Below, in pieces: positions 1 to 12,089 of a stretch of DNA of 64,000 nucleotides; the stretch's first letter is position 1, and the number at the start of each line of letters is the position of its first letter. Source of the DNA: Albifimbria verrucaria. Taxonomy: Eukaryota; Ascomycota; Sordariomycetes; Hypocreales; Stachybotryaceae. The stretch spans positions 3,720,001 to 3,784,000 of the forward strand of contig JAHREC010000013.1 in NCBI GenBank assembly GCA_020081605.1, written 5' to 3'. Made by a program: the position numbers and the translations under genes. The notes beneath the pieces are model-generated. The model searched no databases. It was given only the letters and a program-made list of their open reading frames with translations, and was not told where the DNA came from.

Positions 1-335
1 CTATGGGATCAAAAAATTTCCGTTGACCAGTCCCTCTGCGGCGACGAGATGCTGATCCTCAATCGAACAAGAAAAGCAACACGAATGCGATAACATCTTC
101 GACAAGGGAACACCTTCCACTGCTTGTTCGTACGATTGACCTCAGGCGCAAAACAACATCGGCAGCCGCGGACTTCGCATTTGGAAAGCTCCGCTAAGTC
201 CATTACCCGTCAACTCCGGCGATCGAGCTTCGACCGACACATATCTATCTGCCTGAGCGCATCGCTCCTCCGAGACGATCTTTACTCCCGTTCGAACGAA
301 GATATTACCATATTTTCCTTTGTTATTGGCACATC
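1..335. other. 5' flank of the FAM210-like gene
   Basis: No gene is supported here. The stretch is the upstream region and leader of the plus-strand gene starting at 336. A 64-codon minus-strand frame (203 to 9) has no recognisable features. The window edge may cut a neighbour, but nothing shows this. Confidence 0.5.
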
Positions 336-1273
336 ATGCTTAACTCAACCCTCAGAGCTCCCATCCGGCAGCTTGGCGCAGTGGTCAGAGCCACGCCGGC
401 CAGTACGCTTAATGCATCTTGGTCACGGTCATTTGCGTCGCAGGCAGATGCTAGGATAGGAGGGCAGTTGTGGCGATCGCTGGCGCAGGATTCGTTCCAA
501 AGCACCCTGAGGAGGTCACGACTAGGAGTACCGCAGCCCATCTCGGGATTTCCCGAGCTGCACGACGAGGTTTCCGATCAACGGCGTGGCGCCGGTCCAA
601 TGCCGGCGGTGGTACGGGGCACGGCGGTGAAGAGGCGCAACCTCAAACTCTAAGAGGCAGGCTCAGGAAGCTCATGAGGGAGTACGGCTGGGTTGCAGTT
701 GGTGTCTACTTTGGCCTGAGTTTCGTGGACCTTCCTCTTAGCTTCTTGATTGTCAAGATAGCTGGTGCTGATACAATCGGTTGGTCTTGTCATCTTGGGT
801 ACTGATTTGCAAACATATGCTAACACGAATGATCTCACAACAGGCCGGATTGAACACTACATTGTCTCCGCCATTGGAAGCATAATACCTGAAAGCATAC
901 GGCAGGGATCTAAGGATCTCTGGCAGAAGGTTTGGCAGGCATTCAAGAAAACGGAGCAAGATGAGCTGGGCAACGACCAAGTCAGCGAAAAGGTGGAGAT
1001 GGTGGGCTGGGGAGTTGAAGAGGCCCAGGAACGAAACAAGGAGGATGCCAGTGAGTTAACCGTCCCCGTGGCTTACATGGTAGCCTCGCCAAGTTGCAGC
1101 CAGCTAACCGCTCCCATCTTGCAGGTCTAGCGACACAGCTAGCTTTGGCCTATGCCATTCACAAGTCATTCATCTTTATCCGTGTGCCGCTCACAGCAGC
1201 TCTAACGCCGAAGGTCGTCAAGGTCCTAAGATCGTGGGGCTGGAACATTGGCAAGCGGACACGTCGATCATGA
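336..1273 (+). CDS. FAM210/DUF1279-domain mitochondrial membrane protein
   Basis: Predicted mitochondrial protein of about 266 residues. The N-terminus is rich in Arg, Ser and Ala and lacks acids, as in a targeting presequence. The DUF1279 domain starts near residue 108 (LRKLMREYGW) and holds a hydrophobic segment at about 117-140. After a charged stretch, a second helix follows near 218-250 (LALAYAIHKSFIFIRVPLT), then a basic tail. The family includes animal FAM210A/B and yeast Nat2-like proteins of mitochondria; the molecular role is unsettled. Two introns are clear: 780-843 (GT..CAG, branch-like GCTAAC) and 1051-1124 (GTGAGT..GCAG). The first 70 codons and the DUF1279 part lie in different frames. 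One missing base, best placed in the C run at 552-554, restores 267 codons. The exact frameshift position in the poorly conserved presequence is uncertain. Confidence 0.85.
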
Positions 1274-4200
1274 TTGTAACATTACACCCGAAAGAGATCA
1301 GTGGTGATTGTAGACGGCGACCGGGAGCGATTACGCCACTTCTCTATAGAATTCCTTCTGTACACTACTGCGCGCTATAGAGTAATGGAAATTCCAAGTT
1401 AATGTTTCTAGAAGCCGTTAAGGCTGTGGCCCTCACGAAGGAGCAGCAATAATGAGGGGCTTAGGCTGGGATCGGACAGGAGCTACGCGGATATGACGGT
1501 GCCGACGTGCATCACGGGTGACTGCCAAGCCGTGGTCGAGTCGCGCTGTCCTGTGGGTCTTTGGAGGTTGAGGACTGGCGTTGCGGTTGCAGCATGTCAT
1601 CGCTAACGGTGGGCCGTGGCTGTCTCCACGGATTTCGCGGCTTGAGCACTGAACGGTTCAGCGGTGGCAAGGGCCTTCCTGACAACGCGCGCCCTCGAAA
1701 TGGGGAATTCAGGAGCGCGCCAATGAATAAGGAACTGTGTCAGAGATTTCGACGAAGCCATGTGTATCGCCATGTCAGGTTCTCATCCACCTTGGCCTCA
1801 TCAACACATTTTGTTCTAGCGAGCTTCGAGAAAACGTGTCATGCACGGGATGGCTCCTTGGTTCAGTAGTAAAGAGGTGGAAGGGGGATGGTTCCTGACT
1901 CGTATTCTCCCAACCGACCCTCTCGCACGGAGATGCAAGATCAGTAGACCCATAGCGCCTGTTTTTTTGTTTGCGCGAAAAATGGTCTGGGTCCAAAAAA
2001 AAGAAGGCGAGATATTTTCTGGCACGCACGAGAACGAGGCGACCAAGACAGGTGTGGAGGATTAAGTTTGCCCTCTTGAAGCAGCGAGCGCAAAAGACAT
2101 CAAGCCCATCTGTACTAATTCCCAATCGGGACAGCCCCATGTGCGAGGCTAATTCCAAGTGGGATTAGTATAAACCTTATTTCAAGGTGTTCTTGACGAG
2201 TCTCGACAAGTCTCGACAAGGGGTCGCTCAGCTTGAACTATGGCAGCTTCGGAAATGAAAGGTGGGTGAGAGAGAAAAAAGGGTTCGGGAATACAAGCAC
2301 ACCGCACGTGATTGGTACGGATACTTCCAGTTCTGATAGTTCCAGAGGCGAGATCTCGACTGTTGTGTTGCGTACACCAGAGGGCTCATGTCGAAGCTTC
2401 CCAGCCGCGTATTACTGCCGAGTTACGATCCTCGGTGGCACCCCAGCGCCCATGTGTCAACCGGGCCTTCCTGCAGATCCATTGTGCGGCACGATGTAAC
2501 GGTAGACGCACTGAACAGACGTGAACAGACGGGGCAGAGTACTGTAAACGACCAAAAGCAAACATCCGACGGAGCAGGAGATAAGGCTGGACAAGCGCCA
2601 AACCAAAGCCGCTCGAGAATGACATGCATTAGCAGAAACAGACAAAAAATACGGCCGCATCTGATGCAGCGACGACGACAGCCACCCTAAGGGAGGCTAG
2701 GCGCTGAAAGAGCTGAATGAGGCATTCATAAACGACCAGGAGGCAAGACAGATCGAGCCTGGAAAAAGCCATCCCTGAGAAAAGATGGGGCGGCTGTGGC
2801 CGTAGGGGACCACGCGATGCTGGGAGGGACACGGGATGGCGTCAGCAGGCCCCATCTTTGAATCGGGCTGTAAGAATGTAAAGTGTATGCTTGAACAATG
2901 ACTCCCGAGAGTCCAGAGAAGGAGAAAAAAAATCAGGTATTTCAAATAGCGACCGTGTGGTTCTGGCCCATCATGGCTGTGTGGATGCTACATTATACTT
3001 GAGGAGTCACACACCCCCGAGTCAGCCCCAGCCGTTACCTAGGAAAGCGTGTGCGCCGAATACCTTAACACAAAGGGATATGAAGGATTCGAACAGTCCA
3101 AAGGGAAAAGTGGGAAAATAAAATAATAATAAAAAGCAACACACAATGATCTGGACTCACTACTGTACCGTATTCAAACTCCACTTTGCGTTTCGAGGGT
3201 TTGGCTGGTTGAAACGATAAGAATGAAGGTGACGATGTGAACGGAGGTGCCGGCACTCAATATTCAATTATTTGATATTGATGTAATGTGGGCTGCCTCG
3301 AGACTCCGGGCGCAGCAACTCAACTTCCGATAGCCAAAGTATAGCAGCCTGTGTAGTCATTGCGAACCCTGTTTCTTCTGTGCCCGTTCCTTAAACCTTC
3401 CACGCACCCGGGAACAAAGAGTGATGTAGTAGGCTGATGGGGATCAAGCCGACGGACAAAGCCCGAGTAAGAGGAGCAGACGAATGACAGAGGCCCAGAG
3501 ACGGATGGACTGAAACCCAAGCATCTGAGGCTACGTCGAGCTGGGTCTCGCCGCTTGCTATATCGGGGCGCGCAAAGTACCTTGGCAAAGGACCGCCGAG
3601 AGGACGGCGAAAACAAAGTCCCGCTGGGAAGGGGGACAGAAGGGAGTGGGAACCGTGAGGATGGTTACGAACGAAACTCTGTTGTCGTCCGTGGCTTGTC
3701 TCACGCGCTCCCCAAGCCAAGAGTCCCGACAGGATGATGAGGTGCAAGAATGCTTTTCCCAAAAGGAGAAGATGCTGGAGACTTAGTCCCAAGCCCAAGG
3801 TACCGGATACGTTACACGGTAACGATTGACTCCTTTGGACATCAGCTTCACGTCCAACCCTCACCCTCCCCTCGTTTTGGGTCTTTTCGGGGGCAGCCAC
3901 CGTATCATTGAGGGCCGCTGGAGCGTGGCGCCACTGCAATCTCCTAGACATAATCTCCATGCCAATTGCCAGACGCAAGGTTAGGTTGGTCCTGTAATTG
4001 AGCAAGCGAGAGACGAAGAGGATGAGAGAAAGAGAGACAAAGAGAGTGGGCGTGCGACGATAGCCAGATGCTGCACCAGGCGGGATCCAAAGCAAGTCAT
4101 GGGTACTAACTTTCCCTAAGTAGCACACCTACCTACTTGGGCAGTGCCCTGTACCAGGCTACAGTACAGCACAGTACAGTGCATGGATGGTGTGCTCTGT

Positions 4201-5175
4201 TTTAGGCAATGCCCATCCTTCTCTCTCTCACTCTCTATCTCTCGACTCGCATTTCTTGTCTCACACACCCTCCCTATTTCCTTTCTCCACCCAGCCCAGC
4301 CAGACCCAGCGCCTCGGCAAACTCCAACCGCGGATCGGGACTAAGCAAACTGTACTGCATTTCACCAGCGGATAGGCAGGCTAGTTAGCCTTTCTGACCT
4401 CTCGAGATGTCTCTACGCAAAGGGCGTCACCGCCGTCCCAGCCCACCGGCGCTCGTCGTTTTATTCTATCCTCCCTTTTACCTTTGTCCTCTCTTTGTCC
4501 CACCCCTTTCTTCACGAGGTACCACCCATCCAGCTGGGAAGCGCCCGTCCCGGCGCTACTGACGAGACTTTTCCCACAGTCCGGTGCGGCCCTAGGACAT
4601 GTCATTCATGATGACCAGGGGTTCGGTTCGGTGCCTTTTCCAAGTCCTATAAAGGTTGCCCTGGGGCTCCCAGTTTCCTGGTTTCTCGTCAAGCTCACAA
4701 CCTCGCCAAACACTCATCTTCACATCTATCATAATACCGTCCCGTCCCATCTCATACCGCCCTCGGCTTTCCTGCATAAGCCTCGTCTCTTTCTTACCCA
4801 TTTTCATCCTTCTTCCTTGCTTGCCATACGCAGCCAAGCCCCAGCGCGGATCAGAGACATCACCACACTATATCCGTGACTCTGACCCCTGTACAACTAC
4901 CAAGGCCCCCTCCCTCTCCCCAGCAATCGGAGGATTTTCCCGCTTGCCAGCAAATCGTGTCTTGTCTCGTCTCGCTTCCCAAACTTGAGAGAAAGCAATC
5001 GACGTTTCCGACTTCACCATCTGTTCATCTCGGCTGAATTATCTTGGCCCCCTGCCCCTCTATCTCGCCCCCACCACCACCCGCAGGCTAGGATTTGATA
5101 GCCCGCTTCACACGCCCGTTGTTATATTATATATATATGAGCAAGCTGCCTCCGGCACAACCACATTCAAGTACA
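1274..5175. other. Long intergenic region and leader, no supported gene
   Basis: About 3.9 kb without a recognisable gene. The longest open frame (4128 to 3391, minus) has low-complexity composition and no domain. A 10-base unit (tctcgacaag) is doubled near 2203-2220. Short GTACAG repeats lie near 4161-4180. From about 4210 to 5090 the plus strand is rich in C and T (CTCTCT runs), typical of promoter and 5' leader sequence before a highly expressed fungal gene, so much of the right half probably belongs to the gene at 5176. Confidence 0.55.
5122..5139 (+). promoter_or_regulatory. TATA-rich tract before the 5176 gene
   Basis: An alternating T/A tract lies 37-54 bases before the chosen ATG and directly abuts an upstream in-frame ATG at 5137. 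It resembles a TATA element. If it acts as one, transcription would start too close for either ATG, so it may simply be an AT-rich leader element. Confidence 0.3.
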
Positions 5176-5579
5176 ATGCTTTCCGTCGCCGCTCAGGATA
5201 TCCAACCTCCTCAGATCTACTACGCCCCCTACCGACCCATGCCTCACCGCCAGCCAGAGCCGCCCTTCTTCGACCACCATCACCACATTAGTATGGGTGG
5301 CAGCCACTCCCGCCCAGCTTGCAGAGCCAGCAGGACGCCGCCGTCGCCCAGGCCCTCGAGATTGCCCGAGAGAGCCCAGACGGTGCTCAAGATCCTACCG
5401 TCAGCAAGATCCTCGAGCAGGCTCTCTCGCACATCTGGGCCAAGGTTCAGGCGCAACCGGGATCCTACGTCATGACGCGCGACGAGTTTGCCGTCTTCAA
5501 CTTTTTCCAGCATCGCTTCGCCGGCAATAGGACTGCCATCATGGCCCGCAAGCGTTACTGGGACCAGACGCGCGCTTGA
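5176..5579 (+). CDS. Small conserved fungal protein of unknown function
   Basis: About 134 residues. I do not recognise a named family, but the composition argues for a real gene. The N-terminal third is rich in Pro, Tyr and His (PPQIYYAPYRP, then a His run). The C-terminal part is a confident helical block with ALEIARESP, ILEQALSHIWAKV and a polar end FNFFQHRFAGNRTAIMARKR. No signal peptide or membrane segment is visible. The two halves lie in different frames, and one missing base near 5317-5321 (for example in the T pair of GCTTGCAG) joins them into 135 codons. Spliced alternatives would need an intron under 40 bases. An in-frame upstream ATG at 5137 would add 13 residues; 5176 was chosen because the similar N-terminal block starts there. 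Confidence 0.65.
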
Positions 5580-8500
5580 GCGCCCAACGTCTTGGAAGGG
5601 GTCAACGAGAGGAAGACGAGTTCTTCCCTCGGGAATAACGCCCCGGACTTCTACGGAGTCCGAACCCTCTTTCTGGGTTCGCCAAGGATGCGCAAATCCC
5701 GGAAGCCTGGTCGCTGGGGTTGGACGGCCGGGGCCCTGCACTGGACCTTTCCGAGAGCCCCCATGTTGCATCCCTCATGCGCCCAGAGGTCGCCTCCACA
5801 GCACAGTCGATCACGCGAGCGTGCTCCTGACTCAACAGATCCAGGCCTTGGCCGAAGTAACGATTCAAGCCTGGAGGGGCAAAAATCGATGCCATGCCTA
5901 CGGATTTCACGACGGCCGGGCGCGGACATGCGCCGGGGTCTAGGCCCATTCCAGCAGCCTGCTCCGCGCCCTACTGGTTTCTGCAACGGCATGTCGCAGC
6001 GCTGTGCTATGCCCTATGAACGTGTTGCGGGGCTTCCAGTGGGCTTCCAGTGGACCTTCAGTGGGGCCGGCGTCCTGTGCACGGCTCTACCCACCCCACA
6101 TCCAGTATCATCCATCCGGCCTCCTCTGAATCGGGCTCATCCACCCGTGTCTGGGTCTCGACTTGATGATGATGGTGATGCACGGCGGAAACTCTCATTT
6201 TCACCTTCGCCGTTACCCGGAGGCAAAGCAAAAACCGCGGCTACCTCGGGCCACCGGCTAAGGACCAAGCCTGGCGGAAAGCGTCGTGACAAAAAAAGAC
6301 GGTGCCATGACTAGAGCTGGCACTCCATCATGACGACGATGAAGCACACTTGTTCTGCACATGACTACCGTACGCAAAGTGCTTATTTGATGATTTTGCT
6401 TGCTGTTCGCTTGCAATGTACCAATAAAGATAGTCCGTCTCTTGATCATGTTCTTCGCAGATAGATACCATAGCGCGCAGGTCGCATTACGTCTTCACCC
6501 AGTTACCTGCATAAATGCACTTAATACCACTTTGATATTCTACTCAAAACATGCTCCTTTATTCTCCAAACGCCAGAATTGTGAAACTTGACATTGTGCC
6601 AAACTCTGAATCAAGCCGTAATCGAGAGTTTTTGCGCGTCATTTGCTCGTCACATGTATATTTACGGTTTGAAGAACGCCGTTACCCGTTCATTACCTAC
6701 GCACTTTGAGGGATACCATGGCAGTTATTCATGTTCACTCGTCGCGTACATGCTTGAAACTTTACCGTTAAGGATGCTGGCATCAGTTCATTTCAGGCCT
6801 GCTTGCACGATTGACGCCTGGGAGAAGGTTCAGGAAGCGGTCATTCTGCGACACCCTAACACATCTGGCCAAGGCACCATTACGGGATGGCTGCGTATAA
6901 ACGGAGAGGCTTGGAGCACGCTGCATACTTAGAGCGAGACTGCGAGATTGGGTCTCTGCCCATGGCGCCAAACCGCGAGATGCAAGATGATCATGTCCCT
7001 TTCTATCAGGGGCGGAACTGGGCAAAGTTACCTCTTTAGGCGAGCAGTAACCATCATCGGATCCGACGCTGTACCATTACTGTCTCGTTTCGGCTTGCCA
7101 ATAACCCAGGCTCGGCGCCAACCATCTATTATAGCCGCTGGAATGCTTCATTATGACGATCTGCCGAACAATCCAGACCTATGCAAGCCAAATCAGGCCT
7201 AAGGATAGCTTGATTTAGGCATGTTTGTGCTGGGCAAGTCTCATTTAGGCAAATATAGCAGTCAGTTGAAGCCGCATTTCAATGATTGCAATGAATTATT
7301 GAAGATAGCCCCCGTGGCTGAACCAAACATTGAGTTGATCCAGAACCAGAACCCTGGGAATGGATCGTAAGTAAATTTCTGTTGGCCCCTTACCCGAAAA
7401 CTGGGTAAGTTCTGAGCATCCCTGGGGAGGAATGGACGAGGCCTCCCAAAGGAGAGTTGTTCGAGAAGGAAAATGGAAGCTCAGGTGTTTGACTAGAGGG
7501 CGGTTAAGCTTCGCGTTTAGGCTTCAGACCAGGCAAGCCTTTTGGACTGAAGTTGGTTAGACAACGGTGGTACGTTTGCCGTCTGGTGGCTTCCCTACCA
7601 ATGAGTTGTCGTTGCTATGTCAAGTATCGGGTACAAAGCAGACGAAGAGGAGGGGGTGACTCGGGAGGATCAAAGTCTCTAAGCGAACGAACAGGGTCAA
7701 GTCTATCTCGCGAAGCTTTTGGCGTTACGCCCAATTAGACAATAGCTTAGAGGTTTACCATTCAGAGAGAGCTTGTGATGGGAACATACAAAGGCTCCAT
7801 TGCCCTGGGTGAACCTTGGGGATCGACCCCAAGATCGAACGTTGACCAGAGAGTCGGTACGCTCTTTGGATTTGACATTGACTTTGTGATTATCGTATAC
7901 CTAGAGGTCAGGTCCAGACCATCGAAGTAAAGCGAACTTGAAATCTTAAGTCTGATGCTCTGGACAGAACATACGACAGACGACGAGGGGATGCGACGCA
8001 AACCTTTGCCAACGGAGATATGTGTTGAGTAAACAAGGCGGCGTTATGCCCATGCTCAGTCGTCAGATTGTGACATGATCGACAGTCATTGGCGTCTCGG
8101 AGCTGCTGCTGGAGATGGATCTCAAAAGTGGCTTGCGCCAGCTTGCCGAACAAGAACACCAAGCATTATACAGAGTACTGGCGAAAGGAACACAGCCTTG
8201 GCACCAAGCGTCTAGCTGTCATAGAAGGGGGCTTTGTTTGGGAGACAATACCCTGAAAGCCGTATACGCTGCTAGCTTGAGCAGATGTAGGAGTGCTGGG
8301 AGCTCTGCCTGCCTACTGGGCCCTGCTGGTGAGCTAACAAGATCGTGTCATGTCTCTTTGTCCAAAGTTAAATGCTTGCAGGACTCAATCAACCAAAGTT
8401 TGGGCAGTCTCCTCGTGGATTGCTCTGAAACGGGATGTTACGAGCTCTTCCGTGCACAAGTTAAACCTCATGGAGAGAGCAGGCAAGCTAAGTTAAGGTT

Positions 8501-9741
8501 ACCTTGGATGGGATTTTGGTGACGCTGGTTGTCTGTTGGGCAATTGTAAAGCGCCAAAGCGGCAGACTACGACGATCCAGATGCCGTTACTTCAGACCAA
8601 CGTATCGGCAAATGTATTGATCGGTGTGTTGCATTCGAGGACCATATAGGGGACGTTTGGGATTTGCCAGGATACAAGATCGGAGGCAGGGATGGGCAGG
8701 GCCATGCTGCAGGGCTGGCAGGGGAAGTTGCAGGCGTCCTATTCCCGGTTGACAGGGGCCCCTCATCAATTAGGAAGCACTGGAGCGAAATGCTTCTCTC
8801 CACATCCATCATGTTCCCGTATGAAGGCGGAGCTAAGAGTCGCGGGACAGAGCCCAGGAAGTGATAAGCCAACGGGTTTACCGTGTTTCTGTCAGGGGTC
8901 TCGACAAGAGGCATCAGCCTGGCAAGGCAGGGTAAGGCAGCGGGCTGCAGAGGCGCGATGCGAGGGACCATGACGCAAGGTGCAGGAGAAACATGAGCTC
9001 CGAGGGCGTCGGGCCTATCACCTTGGCTCTGGCGCCTGGCTCATGAGACGCCCTAAAATACTAGCAGAGAGACTGTCGCATGAGTTCTCTACGGGCATTG
9101 GCCACGACCAAGGCGCAAGGTGAGGGCCTGGTGCGTTTCCGCCGCGCCCGGATGAGGTCATTGCCGCTGACCAAGGGCCCTGGTGAGGTAATGTGCCAGA
9201 AGGTAAACCTTAAGGAATTGCCGGCCCTCCGAGGAGCTTTTGCGCTGGGCATCATTGACTTTTTCAATGCTGAACTGATGAAGTAATCGAGGAGAGGAGA
9301 GTTGAGCCAAGGGCAAGGTAAGGGGAAAAAAGAGGAGCAGAAAAGGGCAGACAGAGGTCTGGCAGGGAGCAAAGTTAGCAAGAAGTAGATGCGTCAGCAG
9401 GTAGAAATCCATCCGTGACTGCTCCTTCCCCATTGCTCTTGAGCTTGGACTTCCTTCCATCTCACATTGACTTGATTCTCTTACACCTACCTTCTCACGC
9501 TTGACTCTTTGCCTCTGTCTCGTCTTACCGTCTTACCGTCTTACCGTCTTATCCTGTCCTGCCTTGCTTGACCTCGTCGTCATCACGCCAGCCGCTTTGC
9601 ATTCCACACCCACGCATCTACTACAATAGCCATCCCAAAACAAAGCATAGCAGGACATAAACGTATCTTGGTCAGTCGCAATCAGATACGTCGACATACT
9701 TCATTCCCGAGCCATCACAGCTGCCACCACCGCTTCTCAAC
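5580..9741. other. Intergenic region, no supported gene
   Basis: About 4.2 kb. Open frames at 5592-6314 (plus), 6588-6932 (plus), 8115-8522 (plus) and 8971-8567 (minus) have no recognisable domain, start context or splice structure. A doubled GGCTTCCAGT lies at 6031-6050. The last 300 bases are a C/T-rich leader for the gene at 9742. I see no transposon protein remnants. Confidence 0.5.
9521..9552 (+). repeat. Tandem 8-mer CGTCTTAC x4
   Basis: Three exact copies and one variant copy (last base T) of CGTCTTAC lie in the pyrimidine-rich leader about 190 bases before the Nce102 start. It is a short microsatellite inside a probable 5' untranslated region. Confidence 0.85.
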
Positions 9742-10260
9742 ATGTCTGGAGCAATCGCCATCGCGCTGCGCAGTCTTGCTCTGCTTTGGACGCTGCTCAT
9801 CACCGCCCTCATTGGTAATGTCATCGCCTCCAACATCAACGCATCCAGCAGCGCTACCGCAGCCATCAACTTCACCATGTTCGTCGCTGCCCTTTCCTGG
9901 GTTGCTGGCCTCTACGGCCTGGCTGCCAGCTTCTTCACCGCACTCCTGATCCCACTGGTCGTATTCCCACTCGATATCCTCGCCGTGCTTTTCACCTTCA
10001 TTGACGCCATTGTTTTGGCTGCCAAGCTGCGGGCTGTGAACTGCGGCAACATCGGGGGCAGGAACCTACCCAGGAACTGGATTGCTTTTGGGTCCGCCAA
10101 CGACGAGAAGCGCTGCCGCGAGATTCAAGCCAGCACTGCCTTCATGTGGTTCCTCTGGGCCACCTTCTGCGCCTGTCTCTTCTTCACTTGGAAGCAGTGC
10201 CGAAGTCCCTTTGGAAGCTCCCGATCATCGCGACCTAACATGACGCAGGTCCGTGTCTGA
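9742..10260 (+). CDS. NCE102: Nce102-like MARVEL-domain eisosome/plasma-membrane protein
   Basis: A 172-residue intact, intronless frame with four hydrophobic segments at roughly 8-27, 45-63, 69-95 and 132-150, the MARVEL topology. The N-terminus is cytosolic and short, and the C-terminal tail is Ser/Arg-rich. Length and topology match fungal Nce102/Fhn1, a four-span protein of the plasma-membrane compartment (eisosome/MCC) that organises furrows and responds to sphingolipid; it was first named for non-classical export. The tail lacks a clear sorting motif. The leader is long and C/T-rich, which fits strong expression. A convergent gene follows 730 bases downstream. Family assignment rests on topology and pattern, not on a search. 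Confidence 0.8.
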   Translation: MSGAIAIALRSLALLWTLLITALIGNVIASNINASSSATAAINFTMFVAALSWVAGLYGLAASFFTALLIPLVVFPLDILAVLFTFIDAIVLAAKLRAVNCGNIGGRNLPRNWIAFGSANDEKRCREIQASTAFMWFLWATFCACLFFTWKQCRSPFGSSRSSRPNMTQVRV

Positions 10261-10987
10261 GGTAGCTGGTCATCTGCTTCCGATATGATGGGTCACCCTA
10301 TGGAGAACCTAGCTACGGTCACATACCACTGGAATTGGCGCCACCAGGCGCAAAGACAACTTCCCCGATGGCTAAGCTTTTGGAAACGATACTATCGTTA
10401 TGTCATCAAAATACGATCAATATTGTAATGTTAAACATGTAATCAGTTGTCCTAAGCCTCGGGCTTAGGAGATGTGGGGTAAAGAGGAAACGGCGGGAGG
10501 GGGGATAACGGCAACAAAAATGCTTGTACTGTATTGGCTATTATTTAGAAGCATCAAAGTCCACACCATTCAATTCGATACGTTCCAACTACACCACTAA
10601 TTGCACGTGGATGGTGACAGTCAGACTTGCATAGGAGTAGTAAGTTCCTCCCAAGTTAACCACGTACACCGGGATTAGGACAACTTGGAGGGAAAAGATC
10701 GGAACCATTGATGGTGTTTATACATATATATATCGTGGAGACTTAGGCTGGAGCGTGCCTATGACCCTGTCTCGCTCTCTCGTATTCTCGCATTTTTAAT
10801 AATAAAACGTTCCAGACTTGAATTGGTCTGCACGTTAACTACTCCGTAACAAAGCCCATGACAAAGTTGTACAGCCAGAGACAACATTCCAAACGTTCTT
10901 GTGCTTAACCTAAGCATGGCTTGTATCTGTGTCTAGGATATCTGGTCCCAATGTTGATATAATGACGCTTGTATATGATAAATGCCC
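10261..10987. other. Convergent 3' flanks of NCE102 and the Mim2-like gene
   Basis: No gene seen. It is AT-rich in the second half, with ATACATATATATAT near 10723 and AATAATAAAA near 10797, consistent with 3' untranslated regions and polyadenylation zones of two converging genes. A CACGTG lies at 10604-10609. Confidence 0.55.
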
Positions 10988-11406
10988 TTATAAGGCCGTG
11001 GCTGCTTCGGCAACTCCAACAGCCTTGAAGGCCTTCTTGTTCGTCCATCGGACCTCGATTCCGTGTGCCCATTCCATGTATCGCGCCCAGCCTATGCGGT
11101 CTTGTTAGCCACCCTCTTGAGTGAAACTTGGGGTTGGGTCGAAGTGCCGAGAGCGGTCGACATGAGTGACGGGGAAGGGCTTACTCCAATACGCAAACTT
11201 GCGGCCAAAGTACTTTCCCATCCACGGCACTATGAGCATGGTGAGAAGGAGCTGCAGCTGTTCCAGGCTTCGCTCCCACTCCGCCTGTGCGTCGGAATCA
11301 GCTTCGGAGTAGAGCTCGCTCGTCGAGTCCGAGGAAGAGAGTCGACATCGTCCTTCTCGGAGGCAGCGGCCTCGTGTAAATCGACCAGGGACTCGGCAGA
11401 CGGCAT
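10988..11406 (-). CDS. Mim2-like mitochondrial outer-membrane import protein
   Basis: About 108 residues in two exons; intron 11092-11184 (GTAAGC..ATAG, 93 bp). The N-terminus is acidic and Ser-rich (SDSTSELYSEADSD). It is followed by one helix (LEQLQLLLTMLIVPWMGKYF) and the conserved block GRKFAYWSWARYMEW, then a basic tail. Small size, acidic N-terminus, one membrane span and the K-Y/F-x-GR-K/R-FAY core resemble fungal Mim2, the partner of Mim1 in inserting alpha-helical proteins into the mitochondrial outer membrane. The first 26 codons and the rest are in different frames; one missing base near 11331-11342 gives 109 codons. It is divergent from eIF2 beta. The Mim2 assignment is from memory of the family pattern and should be tested by a profile search. 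Confidence 0.6.
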
Positions 11407-12089
11407 CTTGACGGGTAGGTCGTCGTCTTGTTATTTCTTCTGTCTGGATGCGGAGAGGTTGGTCTTCCGTGGTCAAGCGACTGCGGAGAGATGATGTGCG
11501 ATCGACGAATTGGCACCGGCCGACAATTTCGGAACCGTCGAATGTCAGGTATAACCGTGCTGCAGTCCGGGATCACCTGAATGGCTCAGCGATATCCCCT
11601 TCCAGCAGCACCGAGCGTGTGTCTTTGCATTGAGCGTTGTCGGCAGCTTGCTCGGTTGATGATGTTGTCACGAGCAGGCCCATGGTTGGTGCCGTAAGGT
11701 AAGGTAAGGTACGGAGGTCGCGCCAAGGTATCGGTACTGGGGTAGAGCACAGCTGCTGGAGAGGGAGAAGTACCTTGACACGCAAGGCTACCTCCAAGGA
11801 GGGTACCTCTCCACTTACCCTGGTCGATGACTTAGTGCCACTGGGCTGCTGCCTCACCTTAGCTCTCAGTATCATAGAGGCAGTCACGTGATGGGCAGAA
11901 TTGAGTCAGAAGCTGTGGCCCATCATCCGTCATGAGTCCTTGGTTTCTTACGTCTTTTACTCTACGCCCCAGATTCCCACAGGCGACCGATCAGCCTCAT
12001 CTCCTCTACCCCAGGCTATCGCGGTTGTGCAGAGACTGACCGTGGAACTTGGCACCGCAGTGCACCGCAGCACACCAAGAATCGCAAAG
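11407..12089. promoter_or_regulatory. Divergent promoter between Mim2-like gene and eIF2 beta
   Basis: A 683-base shared upstream region. Visible elements are a GTAAG repeat (11696-11710), GGTACC at 11802-11807 and CACGTG at 11885-11890. Which gene each element serves cannot be told from sequence. Confidence 0.4.

Noticed and set aside
3391..4128. 245-codon minus-strand open frame
   Set aside because: Composition is biased, there is no domain or splice structure, and it lies in the C/T-rich leader region of the 5176 gene.
5592..6314. 240-codon plus-strand open frame after the 5176 gene
   Set aside because: Arg/Pro/Ser-rich without any recognisable pattern. It starts 13 bases after a stop codon and looks like a chance frame in GC-rich 3' sequence.
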